From NCBI GenBank assembly GCA_958296195.1, contig OY282455.1, positions 1,612,001 to 1,676,000 of the forward strand: DNA of 64,000 nucleotides. The letters are read 5' to 3'. The notes beneath the pieces were generated by a model. That model worked only from the letters and a program-made list of their open reading frames with translations. It had not been told where the DNA came from and made no database searches. The translations under genes and the position numbers were made by a program. This document shows, piece by piece, positions 8,369-17,080 of this stretch (positions are counted from its first letter, which is position 1; each line of letters opens with the position of its first letter). This stretch comes from an uncultured Pseudomonadales bacterium (lineage in GTDB: Bacteria; Pseudomonadota; Gammaproteobacteria; Pseudomonadales; Azotimanducaceae).

Positions 8369-9370
8369 TTAAAGAGAGACTTGCGCTATAGGCTTTTTTG
8401 GGGGGGCGTTTTCGGTGGTAGTGGGGCTGTTTTGGCGGCTGGTGGGTCCTGAGCAGTGGTCACGGGGGCGAAGGAAGCCTGTTTCCTGGGCCTTTCGAGT
8501 CGCTTTGGGATGTTGGAGCGGCGGCCCGAAGCAGGCTTCGTGGGGAGCGGGCTCGGCGGGGCAAAGGCACTTGAGCGCGTTGCGCTTTGCGTCGAGTCCG
8601 TGGAGGGCCATGGGGCGCATCGCGCCAGTGGCGGGGCATCGGCAGGAGACGCGGCCCTGCTCGGTGTGGAGCACGTTGTCCACGCGGGACGGGTCCAACG
8701 GGCGAAGCATGGGTTCGCCCGCCCGCCTGGGCGGGGCGTCCCAGTCCTCGCGCCACAGCATGCGGATGTCGATGGGCGGACGAATGCGGTGGGCGTCCCA
8801 GAGCCAGCGCTTGAGTTCCGCCTGGTCGTAGCCTCGGTCGGCGCTGAACTCGCGGCACCGCTTGGCGAGGGCTGGCTCGTCGTGGAGCAGGGCGGCCAGG
8901 TCCCGGGTCAGCACCTTACTGCTCCGAGACCGACGCCTTCTCCATACGGAGAACGCCACCGGCAGTTCATGTTGGGTGTCCCCGATGAGGTGCAGCTTGC
9001 AGCCGAACCAACTGGCGATGCGCTCCCAAGGCTTGCCGGGGCGCCGGTTCACGCCCTTGTGGGCGTGGGCGCCGCGGTCGGCGTTCGGGTCCGACGTTCG
9101 GCCCTTGCCCTTGAGCGTCCGTCCGGTGGAGTGGCTGCGGATGGCCTTGCCGTCGGCGCCCATGAACCGGCCGTAGAGTGAAAGCCCAGCCGCAACGCCT
9201 TCCGTGGCCCACTTCCCCCGCCCAGGCCGAAAATCACAGCCCAAACGGCGCGACAGACCAGCGAAAAAGCCTACAGCGCAATTCTCTCCTGGAATTTTGC
9301 ACTTGTCGGGCCGGAGACTGGCGATTTTAATGCCGCCCTGAACCAATTGCTCGAGGAATGCCTCATGCAC
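8369..9370 (-). pseudogene. Degenerate DDE transposase
   Basis: The 333-codon frame contains DDE-transposase features: GRFMGADGKAIRSH (first Asp), SWFGCKLHLIGD, and FSADRGYDQAELKRWL (second Asp). A Cys-containing stretch follows (SCRCPATGAMRPM, LKCLCPA), as seen in some IS4/IS1182-like transposases. The first 35 or so residues lie outside the terminal repeat at 9264-9288 and overlap the start of the downstream TonB gene, so they are not real transposase. The last 60 residues are low in recognisable content and look frameshifted. It is probably inactive. Confidence 0.65.
8374..9288. mobile_element. Insertion-sequence remnant with terminal inverted repeats
   Basis: Two 25-base inverted repeats, at 8374-8398 and 9264-9288, match at 23 positions when one is reverse-complemented. 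They share TTGCGCT and TAGGCTTTTT. They enclose about 865 bases of transposase-like coding sequence on the minus strand. No convincing target-site duplication is visible next to the repeats. The element sits between hypF and a TonB receptor. It looks internally deleted, because the enclosed frame lacks a normal N terminus and loses similarity at its C terminus. Confidence 0.75.
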
Positions 9371-11401
9371 ACTAGTTTTTTCCGAGCAGCCGGCTCATGC
9401 CGCCGCATCCTTGGGCTGGGGTGCGGATTGCTGTTCGCGGGATGCGGCAGCTTGCCCATCGGCGCCGGATGGCGGCTGGCAGCTTGGCTTTTTTTGGCGC
9501 TGGCGACGACTACCGCCACACCAGTCGATGCCGGGGAAATGGCCCCGGAGAATGCGCAAGGGTCCGAAGGCGCTGATGCGCCTTACTTGGAAACCATCGA
9601 AGTGGTTGCTCCCCAGGTCGAGAGAACCTCGACAGTGACTCTGATCGATCAGGAGCTCATGCACGCCCAAAATCACTATGTCGCTTATGATGTCTTGAAA
9701 TACCAACCGGGCTTGCATTCTGTGCAGCGCACTGGTTTCGTCGGCTCCGGGCTCAGCCGGCTCACGCTTCGGGGGCTAGGTGCCGACGGGCCGGCTGGGC
9801 TGGTCGTGCTGGTTGACGGCCGGCCGGACGCCAGCGTGTCCTTTGCCCATCCCACACCTTCAGCGCTGCATCTCGCCAACATCCGCAGCATTGAGGTCAT
9901 TCACGGCCCCTCCCCGGTTCTGTTTGGCGCCGGGCTGGCGGGCGTCGTCAACATCGTCAGCGCCCGTCCTTCACAAGGCGCTTCTGGCTTTTTCCGGCAA
10001 TCGTTCGGCCGGTTCGACACCAGCGAATCGTCTGCGGCCCTAGCCTATGGCAACGAGCAGGGTTATCTGAGACTGAGCGGCTCCCATCGGGAAACAGACG
10101 GTTCTCTCCCAGAACTAGCCGCCGAAGTGAAAAGTCTGAAATTCCAATCGGCCTATCGATTGACCGACCGTTGGGAGCTTGCGTTCACCGCCGGCTGGAA
10201 CGAGGACGCGTTCGGCGTGTTCGGCAATTTCTTCGTGCCGGGGCCGTTCACGGATCCGCGCACGGAAGGCTTGGATCTCACCCAGACGACCTTCGACCTC
10301 ACCGCAACCGGCCGCTACTCCAATGCAGTGACTTCGATCATGCTGTGGAGCGACGATCTCGAACCGCGCAGCCAAGTGCTGGACACCGGCGAAGAACGGG
10401 CCGACGTGGATGAACTCGGGATCAAAGCGAAAACTGAATGGAGCTTCTCAGAGCGCACAACGCTCACCGCCGGGTTTGACTTGCTGAAGGCCGAGACGGC
10501 AAACTCTCCGGTGCTGCCGCCCTTCGGAGGCCCTGGCCTAAGCATCCCTAGGGAGAGAGTGGGTGAGTCGCTTCGTGAATATGGTCTGTACGGATTCCTC
10601 ACCCATGAGTTGAGTTCTCGCTTGGAAGTGCAAGGTGGCCTGCGGATCATTCACCACAGCGAATACGGCACCGAGAGCGCTGAGGAGCTAGGTTTGGTCT
10701 GGCGTCTGGAGGGTGGAGCGGAGGCGGCTGTTCCCGTGTTTCGACTGCGCTACACCCGAGGCTATCAATCCCCCACGCTGCAGCAACTTTTCGGCGTCTT
10801 TAGGGCTGGCGTCCAAGGTCCCGCCAATCCCGACCTGGGGCCGGAACGCCTTCGGCAGTTCGAGGCGGGCGTCACTTGGGGCGGGCCACGCTGGAGTCTC
10901 GATCTGGTCGCCTTTCGCCAGAAAGGCAAGGACCTGATATCCCGACCGTCGCCGCCTCCACCGCCCCCACCGGACATTCAAAACAGCATCGATTTCTCCA
11001 ACAGCGGCTTGGAGGCGCGGTTGCGATTCAACCCTGTGGAAGGTCTGACGCTCCACGCCGGGGTGGCGGCTCTGGACATAGACCTTCGGGACCGCTTCGT
11101 TCGGGCGCCAGAACTGACGCTGGACTTGACGGCTTCCTACAAAGCCAGCCTCCGTCGGACAGGCGATCTCGCATTGCATTTGACCGGTCGCTACGCAGAT
11201 GGCGGCACCGATGTCGTCAATGGCCAAGTGGTCGATTTGGACAGCTACGTTGCCTTCGACCTGCATGCTAGGTTGGACCTGACGGATCATGTGGGGGCCT
11301 TTGTGTCGTTGGACAACCTCACTGACGAAGACTATGAGCTCGTTGTCGACATACCGGTGCAGCCCCGGACCCTGTCGGCTGGCTTTGTCCTGAAGTTCTG
11401 A
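9365..11401 (+). CDS. TonB-dependent outer-membrane receptor (first of three)
   Basis: 678 residues from the ATG at 9365 (a TTG 18 bases upstream is less likely). An N-terminal hydrophobic signal segment is followed by a plug domain (about residues 75-200: RLTLRGLGADG, VLVDGRPD, RSIEVIHGPSPVLFGAGLAG) and a 22-strand-type barrel ending in FVLKF, the terminal aromatic signal for outer-membrane assembly. A proline run (six or more Pro) occurs near residue 535, probably in a loop. The substrate cannot be read from sequence. The gene directly follows the insertion-sequence remnant, which may have replaced its native upstream region. Confidence 0.9.
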   Translation: MHTSFFRAAGSCRRILGLGCGLLFAGCGSLPIGAGWRLAAWLFLALATTTATPVDAGEMAPENAQGSEGADAPYLETIEVVAPQVERTSTVTLIDQELMHAQNHYVAYDVLKYQPGLHSVQRTGFVGSGLSRLTLRGLGADGPAGLVVLVDGRPDASVSFAHPTPSALHLANIRSIEVIHGPSPVLFGAGLAGVVNIVSARPSQGASGFFRQSFGRFDTSESSAALAYGNEQGYLRLSGSHRETDGSLPELAAEVKSLKFQSAYRLTDRWELAFTAGWNEDAFGVFGNFFVPGPFTDPRTEGLDLTQTTFDLTATGRYSNAVTSIMLWSDDLEPRSQVLDTGEERADVDELGIKAKTEWSFSERTTLTAGFDLLKAETANSPVLPPFGGPGLSIPRERVGESLREYGLYGFLTHELSSRLEVQGGLRIIHHSEYGTESAEELGLVWRLEGGAEAAVPVFRLRYTRGYQSPTLQQLFGVFRAGVQGPANPDLGPERLRQFEAGVTWGGPRWSLDLVAFRQKGKDLISRPSPPPPPPPDIQNSIDFSNSGLEARLRFNPVEGLTLHAGVAALDIDLRDRFVRAPELTLDLTASYKASLRRTGDLALHLTGRYADGGTDVVNGQVVDLDSYVAFDLHARLDLTDHVGAFVSLDNLTDEDYELVVDIPVQPRTLSAGFVLKF

Positions 11402-11504
11402 GCACAGGCAGGCGAGGCTGCGCTGGCCAGATACTTGGGCTGCCCCCAATGCTTCCGGCTGATGAACAAGGCCTGCTCCTGATCGATAGCGGGAGCTAAG
11501 ATCG

Positions 11505-11522
11505 GCGGCACCGCTGCCGCCC
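11505..11522. terminator. Possible hairpin terminator between convergent genes
   Basis: A perfect 7-bp stem (GGCGGCA / TGCCGCC) with a 4-base loop lies in the 130 bases between the TonB receptor stop and the SDR stop. It lacks a T-run on either strand, so terminator function is uncertain. Confidence 0.3.
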
Positions 11523-11531
11523 CAAAACCGC

Positions 11532-12383
11532 CTAGAAGAAGTAGCTGCCGCCGTTGGCCACCAGCACCGCGCCGGTACACATGCTGGCGGCATCGCTCGC
11601 CAGCCAGCATACGGCTTCGGCCACCTCCTCGGGTTCGGCCATGCGTCCCAAGGGGATGGCATTCTCCATGTCGCGCACCCACTGTTCGGGGATGCCCTGC
11701 ATGATGGGCGTGTTGGTGGGGCCGGGGGCGACTGCATTGACGCGGATGCCGCGTCCACCGAGTTCCCGGGCCAAAGCCCGGGTGAGGCCGATGAGGGCCG
11801 CCTTGCTGGTGACGTAGTGTACGGAGCCTTCGCCGGATTGCGCCGAAGTGGAGGAAATGTTCACGATGGCGCCCCGCCGACCGGCTTTGATCATGGCGCG
11901 AACGGCGGCTCGGGTGCAGAAGAAGGCGCCGTCCAAATTGACCGCCAAGACGCCTCGCCAGCCTTCGTCCTCCATGAAGGGAACCTGGTCAACATGGGTT
12001 TGCGCCGGGCCGCCGCTGGCCAACTCCGCGTTGCGCTTGGCCATCAGCTCGTACATGCGCTCGCTGCCGTCGTTGGGCGCTCGGCCGATGCCGGCGTTGT
12101 TGACCAGAATGGCGACTTCCCCCAAGTCCGCGGCAATGCGCGCAAAGGCCGCATCCACCGCCCGGCTGTCGCTGACGTCGCAAGCCAAGGCGACGTGGGC
12201 GCCGCGCTCGCCCAATTGCGCGATGGTTTCCTCCACCGCCGCCGCGTTCAGGTCCAAGGCCGCCACCCGAGCGCCCCAAGACGCCAGTTTCCGGGCGATG
12301 GCGCGGCCCATGCCTTGGCCGGCGCCGGTGACCACGGCTATGCGTTCGGCTAACTTCTGCGACCGGGCATTCGGGCTGGACAT
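11532..12383 (-). CDS. Short-chain dehydrogenase/reductase (SDR)
   Basis: 283 residues from the ATG at 12383. The classical SDR signatures are present: NAD(P)-binding VTGAGQGMG near the N terminus, LVNNAG, and catalytic Tyr-x3-Lys in VHYVTSKAAL preceded by a Ser (NISSTSAQ). An insert of about 30 residues after NNAGIG is longer than usual. The 46 extra in-frame codons upstream are rejected because they overlap the neighbouring SDR. It follows that SDR by 4 bases, so the two are co-transcribed. Oxidation of a hydroxysteroid or hydroxyacyl-CoA is plausible given the surrounding steroid genes. Confidence 0.85.
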   Translation of the reverse strand: MSSPNARSQKLAERIAVVTGAGQGMGRAIARKLASWGARVAALDLNAAAVEETIAQLGERGAHVALACDVSDSRAVDAAFARIAADLGEVAILVNNAGIGRAPNDGSERMYELMAKRNAELASGGPAQTHVDQVPFMEDEGWRGVLAVNLDGAFFCTRAAVRAMIKAGRRGAIVNISSTSAQSGEGSVHYVTSKAALIGLTRALARELGGRGIRVNAVAPGPTNTPIMQGIPEQWVRDMENAIPLGRMAEPEEVAEAVCWLASDAASMCTGAVLVANGGSYFF

Positions 12384-12387
12384 GGCG

Positions 12388-13161
12388 CTAAGCGCTCGGT
12401 GGCGGCGGCACCACCAATTGCGCCGCCTTGCCGCCATCCACGGACAGGCAGACGCCGGTGATGTAGCTGGCCTCCTCAGACAGCAGGAAGGCGACAGCGG
12501 CAGCGACCTCCCGAGGCTCACCCAAACGATTCATGGGCACACCGCCGGCCACAGCTTGGACATAGCCGGGAATCTCGCCCAGCGCCTTCGTGGTGCTCGG
12601 CGTCGCCACCACCCCAGGGGCGACGGCGTTGACGCGCACGTTCTGCGTCGCCCCTTCCGTGGCCGCGCATTTGGAGAAGTGGATCAAGGCCGCCTTGGAC
12701 GCGGAGTACGCCGCCATGTTGTCGATGGCCAGCAGGCCGTTGATGGAGGCGATGTTGACGATGGCCCCGCCGCCCTGCCTGGCCATGACGCCCATGGCCT
12801 CCCGCGTGGCCACGAAAGCTGCGTCCAGATTGATCTCGAAGTTCTGCCGAAAGTCGCTGAGCGTCGTGTCCTTGATCGCACTCCAGCCAACATGCATTGC
12901 ATTGTTCACCAACAGGTCCAGCCGGCCGCGTTCGGCGAACACATCGGCGACGAGCGCCGCCAGCCCCTCGCTATCCCGTACATTGAGCACTCGATAACTG
13001 GCGGCCTCGCCCAAGCGCCGCACGGCGTCCGCCAACGCCGCCGGCCGCCGCCCGCAGATCATCACGGCCGCCCCTTCTGCGACCAAGCGCTCGGCAACGG
13101 CGAAGCCTATGCCTTCGCTGCCGCCGGTGACCAGCCCAACTCGCCCCGAAAATCGACCCAT
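12388..13161 (-). CDS. Short-chain dehydrogenase/reductase (SDR)
   Basis: 257 residues, standard length. The cofactor motif VTGGSEGIG starts at about residue 11, LVNNAMH replaces the usual NNAG end, and the active site is AAYSASKAAL with an upstream Ser (NIASING). The C terminus ends with a Pro-rich tail. First gene of a two-SDR minus-strand pair, divergent from the amidohydrolase/KshA pair across about 120 bases that probably hold both promoters. Substrate unknown; a hydroxysteroid is a reasonable guess from context. Confidence 0.85.
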   Translation of the reverse strand: MGRFSGRVGLVTGGSEGIGFAVAERLVAEGAAVMICGRRPAALADAVRRLGEAASYRVLNVRDSEGLAALVADVFAERGRLDLLVNNAMHVGWSAIKDTTLSDFRQNFEINLDAAFVATREAMGVMARQGGGAIVNIASINGLLAIDNMAAYSASKAALIHFSKCAATEGATQNVRVNAVAPGVVATPSTTKALGEIPGYVQAVAGGVPMNRLGEPREVAAAVAFLLSEEASYITGVCLSVDGGKAAQLVVPPPPSA

Positions 13162-13280
13162 CGAGATTTCCCTACCTTCAAGTTTGCGGTTAGTCTAACG
13201 GCGTCAACGAAAAAGAATAGCTCCGACCACACCCGTCAACGCAACCGGCACCAGCGCCGGGCAGATACGGAGGCCAACCC

Positions 13281-14177
13281 ATGAGCATGCCGACGGACGT
13301 CAAAATCGTCGATCTGATGATGGGCATTCCCGTCAGCGAAACCAACGAGGAATGGTACGCCGCTTTTCTACCGTTGTTGAAGGATAAGGAAAGCATCGCT
13401 CAATTCAAGATGCCGGCCCAGTACATGTTCCGCGACGTGCCGCAACTGGAGAAAACCGACGACTATGTGGCCTTCCTGGTCGGGGAGATGGACAAGCACA
13501 ACATCGACATCGCCCTGGTCGGCTACCTAGAGGGGTCCGTAGCCGCCGCAGCCGCCAAGCGGGACTTTCCGCAGAGGTTCATCTTCGACCTTCCCGTGGA
13601 CCCAAACCGGGGCATGGATGCGGTGCGCGCCATCAAGCGGGCCCATGCGGAGGCCGGCATTTGCTCGGCCAGCGTCTTTCCCTGCGGCTGCAACCCCCAA
13701 GTGCCGATCAACGATCGCCGCATGTGGCTGGTGTACGGCGCCTGCTGCGAGCTGGACATTCCGGTGCTCATCAACGTCGGCGTGCCCGGCCCCCGGGTGC
13801 CCATGGCGCCGCAGCGGGTCGAACTGATCGACGAGGTGTGCTACCACTTCCCGGAACTCAAGTTCGTCATGCGCCACGGCGGGGAGCCTTGGGATGACCT
13901 AGCCGTCAAGCTCATGCTGAGGTGGCCGAACCTTCACTACTCCACCTCCGCCTTCGCGCCCAAGCACTACCCGCAGTCCATCATCGACTACGCCAACACC
14001 AGAGGCGCCGACCGGATCCTGTACGCCGGCTACTATCCCATGGGCCTGTCCCTGGAGCGCATTTTCCGGGAAATGCCCCAAGTGCCCTTCAAGGATGAGT
14101 CCGTTTGGCGCAAGTTCCTAAGCGACAACGCCCGCCGCCTGTTCAAGCTGCCCGCAGCGCAGCCAAGCGGCACCTGA
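13281..14177 (+). CDS. Amidohydrolase-2-like protein with a degenerate metal site
   Basis: 298 residues. The overall pattern fits the amidohydrolase 2 (TIM-barrel, ACMSD-like) family: FPELKFVMRHGGEPW in the middle and a C-terminal FLSDNARRLFKL. The N-terminal metal motif, normally Asp-x-His-x-His, reads VDLMMGIP here, and the usual late Asp-containing segment is LYAGYYPMG. The classical zinc ligands are therefore missing, and catalysis, if any, must differ. A good GGAGG-type site precedes the ATG. It lies 77 bases upstream of the KshA-like oxygenase, on the same strand, which suggests a linked function on ring-hydroxylated products. Confidence 0.75.
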   Translation: MSMPTDVKIVDLMMGIPVSETNEEWYAAFLPLLKDKESIAQFKMPAQYMFRDVPQLEKTDDYVAFLVGEMDKHNIDIALVGYLEGSVAAAAAKRDFPQRFIFDLPVDPNRGMDAVRAIKRAHAEAGICSASVFPCGCNPQVPINDRRMWLVYGACCELDIPVLINVGVPGPRVPMAPQRVELIDEVCYHFPELKFVMRHGGEPWDDLAVKLMLRWPNLHYSTSAFAPKHYPQSIIDYANTRGADRILYAGYYPMGLSLERIFREMPQVPFKDESVWRKFLSDNARRLFKLPAAQPSGT

Positions 14178-14254
14178 CCGAATGTCCCATCAGAGGTTGC
14201 GATGACTGCAGCGGATGTTGGTTGGTGCGCTAACGAAGACAACAAGGAGTCCCC

Positions 14255-15373
14255 ATGAGCGAAGCCGTTGACATTCAGGACGCCCGCACGCCCCCAGTGC
14301 TGGTGCGCGAACAACTACAGGGACTAAAGGGCGACGAACTCGCCCGCTGGCGGATCGGGCCGCTGGAGAACCGCCGCTCCGCCGCAGAGCGCGGCATCGA
14401 CCTGCCCATGCCCTTCGGCTGGTTCGCCCTGTGCTACAGCGATGAACTGGCCGTTGGCGAGGTCAAGCCGCTGCATTACTTCGAACGTGAACTGGTGCTT
14501 TGGCGCGGGGAGGACGGCGCCGCCCACCTGCTGGACGCCTATTGCCCCCATCTGGGCGCCCACATGGGCTACGGCGGCAAGGTCGATGGCCCGCATCTGC
14601 AATGCCCCTTCCACGCCTGGCGCTGGGACGGCGCCGGCCGTTTGGTGCAGATCCCCTACTCCAAGAGCCTGCTGCCCAAGCTGCAAAAACCGGATTGCCA
14701 GCGCAGCTACCCCACCGCCGAAGTCAACGGCTTCGTCTGGGCTTGGTATCACCCGGACCACCTCGAGCCCCTGCACGACCTGCAAACCTTTGCGGAGGTT
14801 GGGCATCCGGACTGGACCCCCTACGAAAGGCACGAATGGATCGTCTATGGCCCCATGCAGGCCCTGGCCGAAAACGGCGCCGACAGCGCTCACTTTCGGT
14901 ACGTCCACGGCGTGCTGAACAACCCCAACTACGACATCACCTTTGACGGCCATCGGCGCACCGCTGAAGTGCGCGCCAAGATGCAAACCCCCCGCGGCCT
15001 AGTGGACGGCGCCATCGCCTACGGGGTGGACGGCGCCGGCCAGCCGTGGACGCGGTTCAGCGGCATTTGCGAAACCCTCTTGGTGTCCGGCGTGACGCCG
15101 GTGGCGCGGGACGTCACCCACCTGCGCTTCGCCTTCACCCAATTGCGGAGCGACCGCGACAGCGGCGTCGCCAAGGCGGTGATCAAGGACATCTGCAAGC
15201 AACTCGATCAAGACAAGGCCATTTGGGACCGGCAGCGCTACATCGAGAAACCGCCGCTGTGCCGGGACGACGGCCCCATCGTCGAATTCCGCAACTTCTT
15301 CCGCCAGTTCTACGCCGGCGAACAATGGCGGCAGTACCGCGAAGCCGCCAAGGCACGAACCATTTCGCGCTGA
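14255..15373 (+). CDS. Rieske non-haem iron oxygenase, KshA-like (3-ketosteroid 9-alpha-hydroxylase oxygenase subunit)
   Basis: 372 residues. The Rieske centre is CPHLGAHMGYGG followed by CPFHAW. The mononuclear iron site appears in ENGADSAHFRYVHG. The CPHLGAH form and the preceding DELAVGEVKPLHYF are characteristic of KshA and the related sterol-desaturase Rieske enzymes. KshA hydroxylates C9 of 3-ketosteroids, which leads to opening of ring B. A reductase partner (KshB) is not in the window. The neighbouring ring-cleavage genes support steroid use. An aromatic or other alicyclic substrate cannot be excluded from sequence alone. Confidence 0.82.
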   Translation: MSEAVDIQDARTPPVLVREQLQGLKGDELARWRIGPLENRRSAAERGIDLPMPFGWFALCYSDELAVGEVKPLHYFERELVLWRGEDGAAHLLDAYCPHLGAHMGYGGKVDGPHLQCPFHAWRWDGAGRLVQIPYSKSLLPKLQKPDCQRSYPTAEVNGFVWAWYHPDHLEPLHDLQTFAEVGHPDWTPYERHEWIVYGPMQALAENGADSAHFRYVHGVLNNPNYDITFDGHRRTAEVRAKMQTPRGLVDGAIAYGVDGAGQPWTRFSGICETLLVSGVTPVARDVTHLRFAFTQLRSDRDSGVAKAVIKDICKQLDQDKAIWDRQRYIEKPPLCRDDGPIVEFRNFFRQFYAGEQWRQYREAAKARTISR

Positions 15374-15739
15374 GGCGAGGCCAAGATACGATGATCCGGC
15401 ACAGCAATTGATCGTTTACAATCAAAACCATGGAAAGCCTGCTGACTCCAGGGTTGCGCCATGTGCCTCTTCATGGTGGAGAGGATCGGCGTGAACTGGT
15501 GGCCAGAGCGATTCAAGTATGATGCGCACCATGATTGGTTGGGCCGTTAAGTCCCGCGACGACAGTGCCCGATGAGTGTTAAAGTGCGGCCGAGGGCGTT
15601 GGGTGGCGCTGATTCGCCGACCCATCGGAACTGGCTTGCGGGCGGCGGGCGCTGCAGGGTGAAACGCCACCCAACATGACCATGTGGACCTGCCCCGCTT
15701 GCCCTCAACGCGGAGGGTGGACACGACGCAGGAATGCAG
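15374..15739. other. Intergenic region upstream of the Septu-like pair, with an inverted repeat
   Basis: No convincing gene is seen. A perfect 11-bp inverted repeat (GTTGGGTGGCG at 15598-15608, CGCCACCCAAC at 15665-15675) is separated by 56 bases. It could be a structured leader, a terminator for the upstream operon, or a mobile-element trace. No reverse transcriptase accompanies it, so a retron ncRNA is not indicated. Confidence 0.4.
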
Positions 15740-17029
15740 ATGCGGATAGACGAACTCCGAGTGTTCAACTACAGGCGTTTCGTTGATCGTGCCTTTACGT
15801 TCGCCGAGCGCTTCACGCTGCTGATTGGTGCTAATGGCGCGGGCAAGACCGCGGTTGTCGACGCTTTGACCATATCGCTCGGCGCCGCACTGATGGCAGT
15901 GCCGACCGCGCCGACCCGCCCCATCCATCGCCAAGAAGTACGGCGTACCTACCGACAAGCTGGAGAGACCGTTCATCTGGTCGAGCACAATCCCACTCGC
16001 GTGATGGCTTGGGGGTCGGTTGACGATCATCAGATCGAGTGGTCGCGCGAACTGAAGTCCACGAAATTGCGCACCACTCGTCAGCATGCGAGGCCCGTCA
16101 GACGGGCGATGGCGGACTTGATCGATCGCTGCGCGGAAGACAACGACACCGTGCTGCCCTGCATCGGGTACTACGGCACGGGTCGCCTGTGGGCCGAACA
16201 ACGGCTCAGCGCCGGCGGGCTGGACCCTGGCAAGCCGAAGCCACGCTACGCCGGCTACCGGAATTGCCTGACACCCACCTCATCCGCCCGGCACCTCGTC
16301 GCTTGGGTGAAGCGACTGGCGCTTATCCAGGCTCAGCGGGGTAAGCGCCTTGAAACGCTGCAGGCGGTGTACGCAGCGATAGTAGGATGCGTAGAGGACG
16401 CCGTAGATGCGGCCTTCGACTTCGCGGAGGACGACATCGTCATCGAGTTTTCCGATGCTTCTCGCTTTCCCTTTTTTCTGCTGAGTGATGGTCAACGAAG
16501 CATGGCGGCGACCGCTGCCGACATCGCCATGCGTTGCGCCCAACTCAACCCACATCTCAATGGCCAAGCGCTTACTGAGACGCCTGGCGTGGTGCTGATA
16601 GACGAGATTGACCTACATCTGCACCCACGCTGGCAGCGGCGCGTCGTAGAAGACCTGTGCAGAACCTTTCCTCGCGTACAGTTCATAGCAACTACCCACT
16701 CACCGTTCATCATCCAATCCATACACCGCAACGCCGTTGTTGATCTTGACAGGGAGGAAAATGAGTTCATTCCCTATGAGGAACGGAGTATTGAGGACAT
16801 ATCCGAAGAACTCATGGGTGTGGATCAACCACAACGAAGCCAACGTTTTCTAAAAATGGTCGAAGCGGCCGAACAGTATTACCGAGCGATTGAAAACGGC
16901 GGTGCTGAATCCGATGCAACACAGATGGACATTCTTCAAGCCAAGCTTGACCACCTTGAAGAACCCTTTGCCGACAACCCGGCGTACGTTGCCCTGCTCC
17001 GCCTACGGAGATTGTCAAAGGGACTGTGA
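15740..17029 (+). CDS. Septu-like AAA/ABC-type ATPase (PtuA-like)
   Basis: 429 residues. Walker A GANGAGKT lies at residues 30-37 after a short strand-helix-strand, as in SMC/RecF-like and OLD-like ATPases. The ABC-type signature region is near FFLLSDGQRSMAA, Walker B is VVLIDEIDLHLHP, and ATTHSPFIIQS follows. The HNH gene starts 51 bases downstream. This AAA + HNH pairing is the composition of Septu (PtuA/PtuB) anti-phage systems and of the effector arm of Ec78-type retrons. The ATG at 15740 is chosen over 15734 because AGGA lies 6 bases upstream. It interrupts the steroid region and looks acquired. Confidence 0.8.
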   Translation: MRIDELRVFNYRRFVDRAFTFAERFTLLIGANGAGKTAVVDALTISLGAALMAVPTAPTRPIHRQEVRRTYRQAGETVHLVEHNPTRVMAWGSVDDHQIEWSRELKSTKLRTTRQHARPVRRAMADLIDRCAEDNDTVLPCIGYYGTGRLWAEQRLSAGGLDPGKPKPRYAGYRNCLTPTSSARHLVAWVKRLALIQAQRGKRLETLQAVYAAIVGCVEDAVDAAFDFAEDDIVIEFSDASRFPFFLLSDGQRSMAATAADIAMRCAQLNPHLNGQALTETPGVVLIDEIDLHLHPRWQRRVVEDLCRTFPRVQFIATTHSPFIIQSIHRNAVVDLDREENEFIPYEERSIEDISEELMGVDQPQRSQRFLKMVEAAEQYYRAIENGGAESDATQMDILQAKLDHLEEPFADNPAYVALLRLRRLSKGL

Positions 17030-17080
17030 ATGCGCCTCTCGCTATCCTTTTGCTAGGCTCGCGGATTCCACGGCCGCCCA

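Noticed and set aside
10688-11758. Long minus-strand open frame over the first TonB receptor
   Set aside because: It is antisense to a clear receptor gene, has no family features, and is Arg/Pro-rich as expected for a shadow frame in GC-rich DNA.
11848-13284. 478-codon plus-strand frame across two SDR genes
   Set aside because: Both SDRs on the other strand carry full motifs; this frame has none and spans two genes.
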